Shown here in pieces: positions 23,077 through 30,942 of a DNA stretch of 50,434 nt (the stretch's first letter is position 1; each line of letters opens with the position of its first letter). The notes beneath the pieces are model-generated. The model ran no database searches. It had not been told where the DNA came from and saw only the letters and a program-made list of their open reading frames with translations. Source of the stretch: Phycisphaerae bacterium (lineage in GTDB: Bacteria > Planctomycetota > Phycisphaerae > UBA1845 > JAFGLZ01); assembly GCA_016927755.1 (NCBI GenBank), contig JAFGLZ010000193.1, positions 1 through 50,434 on the forward strand, read 5' to 3'. The position numbers were made by a program, and so were the translations under genes.

Positions 23077-24832
23077 CGGTGGTCTCCGCTTCGCGTTTGA
23101 TCGGCAGCACGATCGTAAACGAGCTCCCCGCCCCGGGCACGCTTTGGACCTCCAGTCGTCCCCCCATCCCCTCCAGGATACTCAAGCTGACGCTGAGCCC
23201 CAGACCGGTGCCCTTACCGACTTCCTTGGTCGTGAAGAAGGGGACGAAGATCCGCTCCATCTGCTCAGAGGTCATGCCACATCCAGTGTCGGTAATGGTA
23301 ACCCGGATGTGCTCCCCGTCGCTACGGGTGGACAGGGCGATCTTTCCGTCGCCCTCGATCGCGTCCCCCGCGTTGTTGATGATGTTCAGGAAGACCTGGT
23401 GGAGCTGATCGGGATCCACGAGGATCAGTGGGAGATTCGGATCGTACTCGCGGATCAACTCGACATTGGCCAGCTTGAGCTGCCGCTCTTTCAGCCCGCC
23501 GACGGCCTCGTTAAGCAAGCCGTTGACGTCCGACAAGACGAGCCGCGGTCTGTCCTTGCGAACGAAACTCAGCAACTTCTGCGTAATGTTCTTGGTGCGG
23601 ATCACCGCCTGATCGATCGTCTCCAGCTCAGCCCGAATCGCCTCTGGGCTGTGGTCCAGGTTGAACTGCGGGTCCAGCATGTCACGAATCAGGCCGCTCT
23701 CGGAGGAAATGATCGCCAGCGGGTTGTTGATCTCGTGCGCAACCCCCGCGGCCAGCTCGCCGACCGAGGCGAGCTTGGAGGCGTGGATGAGCTGCGTCCG
23801 CAGTTCCTCCTTCGTTTCGGACGTGGCCTGAGCCCGGCGAAGCAGTTGATCCGTCGTCAGCCAGATCCCCGTGATGATGATCAGTAGAGAAACGGCCGTC
23901 CCGATGATCATGAGCCTCCTGAGCCGATACATCTCCGCATACGCGACCTCCAGCGGCTGGGTCACCACCAGCGCCCACGGGACCTCCTGAAGCCACGAGA
24001 AGGCGGCCAGCATCGCCCGGTCCTGGATCGAAACCTCCGACGCCCCAGACCCTTTCCGCTGAGGAGGGAGGTAGCTCCCGGGACCAAGTACCTTGCCCCG
24101 CGAGGGGTCGACGATCTGGTTCTCCCCCTCGCGATTAACCAGGACCGAGTCGACGCCGTTGGCCCGGCTGAGCCCTTCCAGGAACTGGTAGAACTTGTCC
24201 GGGTCGAGCGTCGCTCGCATGACGTAGGGTTGCCCATCAAACGACTGTCGGACGGCGATCGTGAAGTGCGGCTTCTGGCGAAATCCGAGGTAGACGTCGC
24301 TGATCGAGTAGTCTCGGTCGGCCTCCCGGAGCCTCCGGAACCATGCCTCCTCGCTGTAGTCCTTACCCTCGAGGAAACTGTACGGCCCGGCGTAGCCGAT
24401 CTGAACCCCCTGGGCGTTGAAGAAGCCCACGTCGATGAAGGCGTCGCTGACCTCGCGCAGGTCCGCTAGGTAACTCCGCATGTCCTCCGTCGTGGGCTGC
24501 AGCGCAAACTGTCTCTTGTGGAAGAGGTGGAAGATGTTGACGACCCGCTCCTGAAGAAACAGATCGACCGTGTTCCGCTGGCTCTCGGCCAGGGCCTTGA
24601 GGTGTAGCTTGCCGCTATCCCTCAACGTTCGGCTGAATTGGATATGGAAGTAGGCCGACAGAAAACTGATCGGAACGATGTAGGCGATGACGAGGCTCAC
24701 CTGCAGGCGGCGCCGGAGCCTGCGGTAGTAGTCGCTGATTCGCCCGGCACTGGTTCCGGTCAGTTCCGGTAAGCCCCGCGGCGCGTCGCTTCGAGCGCCG
24801 GTGGAACTGGGGCCGCTGTGACCGTCGTTCAT
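23069..24832 (-). CDS. Membrane histidine kinase with an extracytoplasmic CACHE-like sensor, 587 aa
   Basis: Two membrane segments (about residues 43-65 and 305-325) flank a ~240-residue periplasmic region with RDYSISDVYLGF and HFTIAVRQSF, typical of a double CACHE domain that binds small organic ligands. The cytoplasmic part has a HisKA dimerisation helix with H366 in GVAHEINNPLAII and a HATPase_c domain: N-box NIINNAGDAI, G1 DTGCGM, F-box FVPFFTTK, G2 GTGLGLSV. The NtrB-like layout fits a kinase for the receivers encoded next. The frame extends upstream, but the start at 24832 is chosen for its CGGAGG ribosome binding site. It is followed with overlap by the receiver-transporter gene and then the lone receiver. 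Confidence 0.9.
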   Translation of the reverse strand: MNDGHSGPSSTGARSDAPRGLPELTGTSAGRISDYYRRLRRRLQVSLVIAYIVPISFLSAYFHIQFSRTLRDSGKLHLKALAESQRNTVDLFLQERVVNIFHLFHKRQFALQPTTEDMRSYLADLREVSDAFIDVGFFNAQGVQIGYAGPYSFLEGKDYSEEAWFRRLREADRDYSISDVYLGFRQKPHFTIAVRQSFDGQPYVMRATLDPDKFYQFLEGLSRANGVDSVLVNREGENQIVDPSRGKVLGPGSYLPPQRKGSGASEVSIQDRAMLAAFSWLQEVPWALVVTQPLEVAYAEMYRLRRLMIIGTAVSLLIIITGIWLTTDQLLRRAQATSETKEELRTQLIHASKLASVGELAAGVAHEINNPLAIISSESGLIRDMLDPQFNLDHSPEAIRAELETIDQAVIRTKNITQKLLSFVRKDRPRLVLSDVNGLLNEAVGGLKERQLKLANVELIREYDPNLPLILVDPDQLHQVFLNIINNAGDAIEGDGKIALSTRSDGEHIRVTITDTGCGMTSEQMERIFVPFFTTKEVGKGTGLGLSVSLSILEGMGGRLEVQSVPGAGSSFTIVLPIKREAETTDG

Positions 24833-24928
24833 ACGAGCCTCCGCCTGTGGAGACGGACAGCCGTCACACCTTACCCGTCGGTCCCCGGCCAGGAGACTCG
24901 ACGCATGCCACACGGCTCCGACAGGCGA

Positions 24929-25975
24929 CTATTGTACCCCCAAGTAGTTCCCGAGGCCCACCACCACCGTGGACGCGATCAGGATGATGATGCCGGCGAA
25001 GATCAGCCGGTGCGTCGCCCGACCGGTCCCCTTCCACTCGTGGAACCACAGGCCCCAGAGATTGCTGAAGACGATGATGAAGGCCATGTGGATCGTCCAG
25101 CTCGAGAAGTCGTAGGCCCCCATCTGCGTCGTGCCCATCCCGTAGAACATGAACTGCAGGTACCACGTGGTTCCCGCCAGGGCGGAGAGAAGGTAGTTGG
25201 CCAGGATCGGCGTGCCCTTGGCGTTGACGTAGTCACTGCCGGTGCGGTTCCAGATATTGAGGATCGCGCACCAGATGAAGTTGGTCGTGAACCCGCCCGC
25301 GAGAATCACCACGAACACCGGGGCGTTCTGCCAGAGTTCCGGCACGTCGCGCTGAATGGCGATCTCGGCGATCGGCTTGCCCGCCGCGATCGCGAAGGCC
25401 ATGCAAGCGCTCATCACGCCGGCGAAAACCGCGACGAACACCCCCTTGACGAAGCTGAACTCCTTGATCGTGGCCTGTTTGGCCTCGGTGGGGAGTTCCC
25501 GCTCTTTCAAGATTCCCGCGTACCCGCACACGGCAATGCCCAGCAGGCAGACGCCGACCCCGCCGAGCGTCACCAGGCCCGAGATAGTGCTCGCAATCTT
25601 GCCGAGCTCGTTGTTGAAGATCGGCGGGATGATCGTTCCGAAGGCGGCGCAGCACCCCAGCGCCAGGGCGTAGCCGAGCGACATGCCGAGGTATCGCATC
25701 GACAGCCCGAACGTCAACCCGCCGATGCCCCACAGGACGCCAAACACGTAGCTCCAAACCAGGCTGCTCGTCGGAGCGGACCGCAGGATGCCGACCACGT
25801 CTCCCGCCACCAGCAAGGCCACCACCCAAGGCACGATGATCCAACTGGCCACGCCCCCTACAAGCCAGTAGCTCTCCCACGCCCACCCGCGGACCTTCTT
25901 GTAGGGAATGTAGAAGCTGCCGGCCGCGAAGCCGCCCAACGCATGCAATATGACGCCGAGAAACGGACCTGCCAT
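24929..25975 (-). CDS. RhaT-like sugar/proton symporter, 348 aa
   Basis: About ten membrane helices, starting GPFLGVILHALGGFAAGSFY and YIPYKKVRGWAWESYWLVGG, match the L-rhamnose/proton symporter (RhaT) family, part of the drug/metabolite transporter superfamily. Other family-like parts are LGMSLGYALALGCCAAFGT and GGFTTNFIWCAILN. Length equals that of E. coli RhaT (~344). Rhamnose is the family reference substrate, but planctomycete copies are many and may carry other deoxysugars or breakdown products. The URO-D-like gene lies 96 bases upstream on the same strand, and the kinase gene 96 bases downstream; a single long transcript is possible. Confidence 0.85.
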   Translation of the reverse strand: MAGPFLGVILHALGGFAAGSFYIPYKKVRGWAWESYWLVGGVASWIIVPWVVALLVAGDVVGILRSAPTSSLVWSYVFGVLWGIGGLTFGLSMRYLGMSLGYALALGCCAAFGTIIPPIFNNELGKIASTISGLVTLGGVGVCLLGIAVCGYAGILKERELPTEAKQATIKEFSFVKGVFVAVFAGVMSACMAFAIAAGKPIAEIAIQRDVPELWQNAPVFVVILAGGFTTNFIWCAILNIWNRTGSDYVNAKGTPILANYLLSALAGTTWYLQFMFYGMGTTQMGAYDFSSWTIHMAFIIVFSNLWGLWFHEWKGTGRATHRLIFAGIIILIASTVVVGLGNYLGVQ

Positions 25976-26071
25976 GTAGGAGCTCCCTCCAAAGGTTCAG
26001 CCGGAAAGAGGCACGTTCATCCGGAGGCTGTGCCGGAAGGTAGGGTTTTCGACGCGGCAGTGCAAGGCGGA

Positions 26072-27196
26072 TCAGTTCCACCACCGATCCCAGAACTTCA
26101 TCTTGCCCTCGGCGCTGACGCGACGGCCGATTTCCTCGCGCGTCGCGCCGCCGGCCAGGAGCCGCTCGGCCTCCTTGGCGGATCGGATGAAGGTTTGGAC
26201 CTTCTCGACGTCGATGTAGTTGCACATGGACTCGGCGATGATCGTGTGCACGCGGCTGGCGCCGTCGGCCACCGCCTGGAACACGAAGTCCTCGATGTCC
26301 TGGTTCGACATGATCGGATAGTGGATCGAGCCCAACCGCCACGTGTAGGGAACGCGGCAACCATCCGTGATCAGCCGGGGGTTGAGCTTCGGCGAAATCG
26401 AAGGGTCGAAGAATGCCAGGCCAATCTCCTCGAGGAACGGGAGCTGCACCGGCCTGAGGTCCTCGACGTGCGCATGGCGCCGTCCCGTGGTCACCCCCTG
26501 GTAGTACTGTTCCCAGTACGGAAGCACCAGGTCATGCCACATCGACGGCGGAATCATGCTGGCAATGTCGTCGCATAGGCCGCCGACGTCAGGACACACG
26601 ACTTGCCGCCCGGCGACGTCGCACATGAAGGCATGGAACGCCAGGATGCTGTCCGTCAGGAGGCCGAGGAACTCCTTCGTCTGGTCCGGCGCGTCGAAGA
26701 TGTCGGTGAAGATCGACTCGCCCCGCATCTCGTACGCCGTGGTGAGCGGCCCCTCGAGACCGTAGCCGAAGCCCACCGTCTGGCCGGGGAAAGCCTTTTC
26801 CATCTCCTTCTTGAAGTCGAGGTAGTAGGGCGCCATGCCCGTGGCGGCGAAGTCGACCGGCTCACGTAGGGCTCGGATGCCGTCGTCCAAACGCTCGTAC
26901 GGATGCGTGTGGCCCACCTCGCCGTCCTCGGGGAAGATCAGCTCCGAGCCGAGACCGTTGGCATGCCCGTAGCTGATGCCCGGCGTGGCGAGACCGGCCG
27001 GGCGGACCTCCTCGCCGAACATCTCGCGGACGATCGAAGCGCCCCGCTGATACGCCTCGATGCAGGCGTGCGGATCAAGGTTGAACTCGCGGATGGGGAT
27101 ATCCGCCAGAGTCCGGATGGCCCCCTGGCTGCTGCCGACGTGCCAGTCGAACCCCGCCTCTCGGCGAGCGACGACGTAATCAGGACGGGCGGTCAT
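26072..27196 (-). CDS. Uroporphyrinogen decarboxylase (URO-D)-like family protein, 374 aa
   Basis: The order of motifs fits the URO-D superfamily TIM barrel: GYGLEGPLTTAYEMRG, DAPDQTKEFLGLLTDSI, VVCPDVGGLCDDIASMIPP, WHDLVLPYWEQYY, GRRHAHVEDLRPVQLPFLEE and HTIIAESMCNYIDVE. In true HemE these regions bind porphyrinogen; here the N-terminal Arg/Gly motif of HemE is not visible, so it is more likely one of the many URO-D relatives, such as MtaA/CmuA-type corrinoid methyltransferases or the unnamed members often next to sugar genes in planctomycetes. A GGAGGAAGGA ribosome binding site supports the start. It is probably co-transcribed with the RhaT-like gene, which suggests a role in handling that substrate. 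Confidence 0.72.
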   Translation of the reverse strand: MTARPDYVVARREAGFDWHVGSSQGAIRTLADIPIREFNLDPHACIEAYQRGASIVREMFGEEVRPAGLATPGISYGHANGLGSELIFPEDGEVGHTHPYERLDDGIRALREPVDFAATGMAPYYLDFKKEMEKAFPGQTVGFGYGLEGPLTTAYEMRGESIFTDIFDAPDQTKEFLGLLTDSILAFHAFMCDVAGRQVVCPDVGGLCDDIASMIPPSMWHDLVLPYWEQYYQGVTTGRRHAHVEDLRPVQLPFLEEIGLAFFDPSISPKLNPRLITDGCRVPYTWRLGSIHYPIMSNQDIEDFVFQAVADGASRVHTIIAESMCNYIDVEKVQTFIRSAKEAERLLAGGATREEIGRRVSAEGKMKFWDRWWN

Positions 27197-27249
27197 GACC
27201 TGTGGTCCTTCCTCCCACGCGTGGTGACATGAGCGGCGAGATCGCCGGA

Positions 27250-27289
27250 CGGACCGAAGTCGCGTGCCACGGGTGTCCGTTTCGGTCCG
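27250..27289. promoter_or_regulatory. Inverted repeat upstream of the URO-D/RhaT genes (possible operator)
   Basis: CGGACCGAA (27250-27258) and its exact complement TTCGGTCCG (27281-27289) are 31 bp apart centre to centre, about three helical turns, 55-95 nt before the URO-D start. It may be a regulator site or an RNA hairpin in the leader. Confidence 0.4.
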
Positions 27290-27385
27290 AAAGAATGACG
27301 GCGCGAAGGCCTTAGGTGGCGAAGCCTAGCGAAGACCTGACCGCGATTCAAGGTCCTGCCGGCTTCGAATGGCCGAGACTCGCGG

Positions 27386-27415
27386 TTCGCGTGGCGGGCC
27401 AGACCATGCGATAAT
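27386..27415 (+). promoter_or_regulatory. Possible promoter of the Tat-exported glycosidase gene
   Basis: TTCGCG (27386-27391), an 18-bp spacer and GATAAT (27410-27415), about 93 nt before the ATG. Bases 27197-27507 otherwise hold the inverted repeat listed above. Confidence 0.33.
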
Positions 27416-27507
27416 CCGCCATAGGGCACCGTGTACCAGCCACCCGCCAGGTCTTGCGTCGAACCGTCGCGGCGCTTAGCCGGACGGGCCGAAGTGAAGG
27501 AAGCAGC

Positions 27508-29286
27508 ATGAGCGAGCCGAGCCGTCGGACGTTTTTGAGACGCACCGGGTTGATGGCCGGGGCGGCCTGTCTGGGATCAGGGGGTTCAAGCGTGCGAGGG
27601 AGCGAAGACACCAAGCGGCCCGGGACGTCCTCGGCCAGCAGCAGGCGTGTGCTGAATCCCTGGCGTCTGGAACCGGTGGACCTGCGACGGTTCATACGCC
27701 TGGGAGCGGAGCACATCTACCAAGGCGCGATCGATCGCCGGCGCGGGTGCCTGCCGTTCGTCCGCTTCAAGATCACCGACCCGCCGGCGCACTGCAATCA
27801 CGAGTATTGGGGCTCGCCGCACATGGTCGGACGCTTCCTCGACGCCCTGGCCCTCTGCTCGAGCTTCGTAAGCGTCCCCGACGACCGGGAGGCCATCGAC
27901 GGTCTGCGGAATCTGCTGCACGGCTGCCTGGACAACCCGATCGGGCTGCCGTTCGACACGCTGCCCTCCCCCGACGGCAAGAAGACGGCATACATGCACC
28001 ACTGCCGAGAGGTCCTGTTGGCGCTAACCGGCCTGTGGAAATGGCGGAAGTGCGAGCGATCACGGGAGCTAGCGCGAAAGCTCGTTCGGACGATCGAGCA
28101 GGCAACTCGCAAGACGGGATCGTTTCCCTCGCAGGCGCGGCACGAAGAAGGTTGGATCAAGCCGGAACCCAATATCCTGAACACGACCTCCGGGCGGCTC
28201 GTCGGGGCGCTGGTCGAGTACTTCCACGCGACACGGGACGACGCCGCGATCGACCTGGCCAAGCGGCTGGCCGATGTCAACATCGCCAAGACGTTCACGC
28301 CGGACGGCGAGTTGACGGATGCGGCCGGAACGCACCTCCACTCAACCGAGGGAACGATGACGGGGCTGCTCTACCTGGGCGAGTTGACTCGGGAGAAGAA
28401 GTACACCGAGATGGGTCGGGCGCTGTACGACAACGGTCTGGCGAAGTGGCGGACGAGCTGGGGCTGGGCCAAGGAGACTCGGCGGCATTCGCCCGGGCGG
28501 GGCGAAGCCAACAATACGGGCGACTTCATCGAGTCGGCGCTCGTGCTTGCCAGGGAGTATGGCGCCGCCTATCACGCGGACGCGGAGCGATTCGTCCGGA
28601 ACGGCTTGCTGGCCAGCCAGATCGTCGAGACCGACTGGATTACTCAATCGAACAAGGCTGATGCGGCCGACCAGGTCTACTCTGACATCCGCAGGCGAGC
28701 ACGGGGCGCCTTCGCGTTCACGACACCCAACGGTTATCACTCGTACAACACCGACCTGATCGGCGGAGCCTTGAGGGCGCTCTGCAAGACGTGCCAGGCG
28801 ACGGTCATGCGCGGGCGTGAACACCTCTCCACGCACTACGTCCACCTTCCCTTCAGTCACGACATTGCGTCGGTTACGGTTCGATCGTGGCTGCCACGGC
28901 ACGGGCGTCTGGAGATCAGGGAGGGCCACGGAGTGGTGAGGGTCCGGCTCCCCGAAGGTGCCGATCCGTCGACGGTCCGAATGGGGCCGCCGGGCAAGCT
29001 CGAGGCCGTCAAGATCCCTGAGCCGAACCCACCGGGCGGAATTGCGGGTCCTGATGTCAGGGCACGACGGCGGGTACGTCCTGGCATCCGGGACGCAGTC
29101 TATCTGACGTTGCCCTATGACCACCGTCGCGACTGGACGCCGGGACCGATCCACATCGAGTTCGATCTTCTCGAACGTCGAACTCGGGAGCACGCGCCCG
29201 GCTGGAAGCCGCTATACGAAATCGACTGGACGGGCAACACGATCACCGCCATGAGTCCGTCGGAGGGGCCGATGGCTCTCTACTGA
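27508..29286 (+). CDS. Tat-exported six-hairpin (alpha/alpha toroid) glycosidase-like protein, 592 aa
   Basis: The N-terminus MSEPSRRTFLRRTGLMAGAA has a twin-arginine motif followed by a hydrophobic segment, so the folded protein is exported by Tat. The body is a run of helical hairpins: HHCREVLLALTGLWKW, NTTSGRLVGALVEYFHATRD, HSTEGTMTGLLYLGEL, NNTGDFIESALVLAREYG. The repeated 'G.l..al...y..t.d' pattern is that of six-hairpin glycosidases; GH127-type beta-L-arabinofuranosidase relatives look closest, with a small beta domain after residue ~480. The catalytic residues were not identified. ATG at 27508 is chosen for the AAGGA upstream and the Tat signal, although the frame opens at 27454. Convergent with the radical SAM gene. 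Confidence 0.72.
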   Translation: MSEPSRRTFLRRTGLMAGAACLGSGGSSVRGSEDTKRPGTSSASSRRVLNPWRLEPVDLRRFIRLGAEHIYQGAIDRRRGCLPFVRFKITDPPAHCNHEYWGSPHMVGRFLDALALCSSFVSVPDDREAIDGLRNLLHGCLDNPIGLPFDTLPSPDGKKTAYMHHCREVLLALTGLWKWRKCERSRELARKLVRTIEQATRKTGSFPSQARHEEGWIKPEPNILNTTSGRLVGALVEYFHATRDDAAIDLAKRLADVNIAKTFTPDGELTDAAGTHLHSTEGTMTGLLYLGELTREKKYTEMGRALYDNGLAKWRTSWGWAKETRRHSPGRGEANNTGDFIESALVLAREYGAAYHADAERFVRNGLLASQIVETDWITQSNKADAADQVYSDIRRRARGAFAFTTPNGYHSYNTDLIGGALRALCKTCQATVMRGREHLSTHYVHLPFSHDIASVTVRSWLPRHGRLEIREGHGVVRVRLPEGADPSTVRMGPPGKLEAVKIPEPNPPGGIAGPDVRARRRVRPGIRDAVYLTLPYDHRRDWTPGPIHIEFDLLERRTREHAPGWKPLYEIDWTGNTITAMSPSEGPMALY

Positions 29287-29308
29287 AGGTCGCCTTAGCG
29301 GGCTGTGA

Positions 29309-30712
29309 CTACGCAGGCGCTGGCACGCTTTGGTGGGCAAGCTCAGGAGAATCGCTCCGGCTCCTGAGGCGCTCGAGATAGTCCTGGTTCTCCTTGATCC
29401 ACCGGCGCAGGAGATAGTAGCCGCCTGCCCTGTACTTCACCCGCCACCCCCGCCCACGGCGATACGCAGTGATCACGCGGCTAAGGCTGTAGAACCGCTG
29501 CATCGCACCGATCAGGGCCATCTGCATCTCATAGGCGGAGCATGTCTTCGGCTGCACGACCACGTGCATGCCTCCGAAATACTGCCAGTCCGTGTGTAAC
29601 AGCTCGCCCTTGAGTTCCTCGTAGGCCCCGGTTCCCGGGAACGGGACCAGGGACATGATCTGCACGGTGTCGATGCCGGTCTCGATGGCATAGTCGGCAA
29701 TCCGCCGGGGCACATCGATCGTGTCGTCGGGGGAGACGACGAACATCCCGTGGACACCGATATTGTGCCGGTGAAGGTTATCGACGCACTGCTTGATGCC
29801 TTCCAGATGATGAGGCTTGCCGAACTTCTCGAGCGTCTCCGGTACGACGGACTCGATACCGATGTACATGATTCGGCAGCGGGTCTGCTGCATCAGATCG
29901 AGGAGCTCCTCGTCGGAGGCGTCATCCACGCACATCTGCCCGGACCACCGGAGAGGGACCGCATCTTGGGCAATCATCTCGCGGAGGAGCAATTTCGCGC
30001 GTTTCCGGTTGGCGCAGAAATTGTCGTCTCCGAAACAGACGCTCCGGTGCTGGATCGGACGCAGCTCGGCGATCACCTGTTCGGGTTCCTTGAATCGATA
30101 CCGCCGTCCGAAGATGGGCGTAACGCTGCAGAACATGCAATGATGGGGGCACCCGCGTGATGTCGCGATGATCGGCGGAATCTTGTCGGGCGCCACCTGG
30201 GGCGACAAGCAGAAGTCCGGCGAAGGAAGGGACGGAAGGTCGACGAGCTCCGCCCTTTCCGTGAGATGCACGCTCTCATCCGGGAGCCGGTATGCCAAGC
30301 CCGGGATGGCCTCCGGAGACTCACCCTGGGCAAGGGCATCGACCAGGGCCGGAAACGACGCATCGCCCTCGCCGACCACGACGTAATCGCAATGCTCCAG
30401 GGCCTCGGCGGGCTCGAAGGTGACGTGCGGCCCGCCCATGACCACGACCGTGCCGGTCTTCCTGAGCGAATCGGCGAGCTGATAGGCCTCCACGATGGTG
30501 CTGGAGATCGAGCCGATCCCCACGATGTCGTAGCCCTCGAGCTGCTCCTTCGTCACGGGCGACATGGCCTGGAACCAGACGTCGCATTCGTATCCGCGTT
30601 GCTTGAGGATCGCCCCGAGCGTCGGTATCCCGACTCTGGGCAGGTAGACCTTGCTATAAACGTGGGTGGAGCGTGAACTAGCCTCAACAAGTGCGATTCT
30701 TGGCTGACCCAT
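29309..30712 (-). CDS. B12-binding-domain radical SAM protein, 467 aa
   Basis: Residues 5-135 look like a cobalamin-binding Rossmann domain (YDIVGIGSISSTIVEAY, VVVMGGPHVTFEPAEA, YVVVGEGDASF). The radical SAM core starts with C188/C192/C195 in SRGCPHHCMFC, which hold the [4Fe-4S] cluster, and GGDDNF-like FGDDNFCANR, GQMCVDD and MYIGIESV follow in order. Such class B enzymes usually methylate or rearrange lipids, cofactors or natural products (hopanoid, bacteriochlorophyll and similar); the substrate here is unknown. The C-terminal ~100 residues are basic and aromatic. A GGAGGCA ribosome binding site supports the start at 30712; the open frame upstream is ignored. It is divergent from the DgoD-like gene. 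Confidence 0.87.
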   Translation of the reverse strand: MGQPRIALVEASSRSTHVYSKVYLPRVGIPTLGAILKQRGYECDVWFQAMSPVTKEQLEGYDIVGIGSISSTIVEAYQLADSLRKTGTVVVMGGPHVTFEPAEALEHCDYVVVGEGDASFPALVDALAQGESPEAIPGLAYRLPDESVHLTERAELVDLPSLPSPDFCLSPQVAPDKIPPIIATSRGCPHHCMFCSVTPIFGRRYRFKEPEQVIAELRPIQHRSVCFGDDNFCANRKRAKLLLREMIAQDAVPLRWSGQMCVDDASDEELLDLMQQTRCRIMYIGIESVVPETLEKFGKPHHLEGIKQCVDNLHRHNIGVHGMFVVSPDDTIDVPRRIADYAIETGIDTVQIMSLVPFPGTGAYEELKGELLHTDWQYFGGMHVVVQPKTCSAYEMQMALIGAMQRFYSLSRVITAYRRGRGWRVKYRAGGYYLLRRWIKENQDYLERLRSRSDSPELAHQSVPAPA

Positions 30713-30793
30713 TACGTGCCTCCCGACGGGGCGTCGCGGCAGCCAGACCCACTGAAGCCGAGATTTCCCATTGATGGACTGCGAGTGGCCAAC

Positions 30794-30823
30794 ATGATAC
30801 CCCAACCAGCGTCTCGACGACAA
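30794..30823 (-). promoter_or_regulatory. Possible promoter of the radical SAM gene
   Basis: On the minus strand TTGTCG (30823-30818), an 18-bp spacer and TATCAT (30799-30794), about 80 nt before the ATG. Confidence 0.42.
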
Positions 30824-30855
30824 GCCATCGACGAAGCATTCCCGCTCGAGCCTGA

Positions 30856-30885
30856 TTGGTGCCCCTAGAGATTCACCGCTATAAT
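30856..30885 (+). promoter_or_regulatory. Promoter of the dehydratase/ceramidase/symporter operon
   Basis: TTGGTG (30856-30861), an 18-bp spacer and a perfect TATAAT (30880-30885), about 57 nt before the ATG of the dehydratase gene. It lies back to back with the radical SAM promoter. Confidence 0.6.
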
Positions 30886-30942
30886 CCGCGTTCCACGTGA
30901 CACCGCCGGGACGTAACGCCCCGGACGCCAAGGAGTCGACGC

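Noticed and set aside
21778..23100. 1.3-kb plus-strand open frame opposite the receiver-transporter gene
   Set aside because: It is antisense to a gene with clear membrane and receiver motifs; its translation is Arg/His/Asp-rich and lacks any motif.
24818..26578. Long plus-strand open frame opposite the RhaT-like and URO-D-like genes
   Set aside because: It spans several genes on the other strand and its translation is low complexity, typical of the GC-rich antisense frame.
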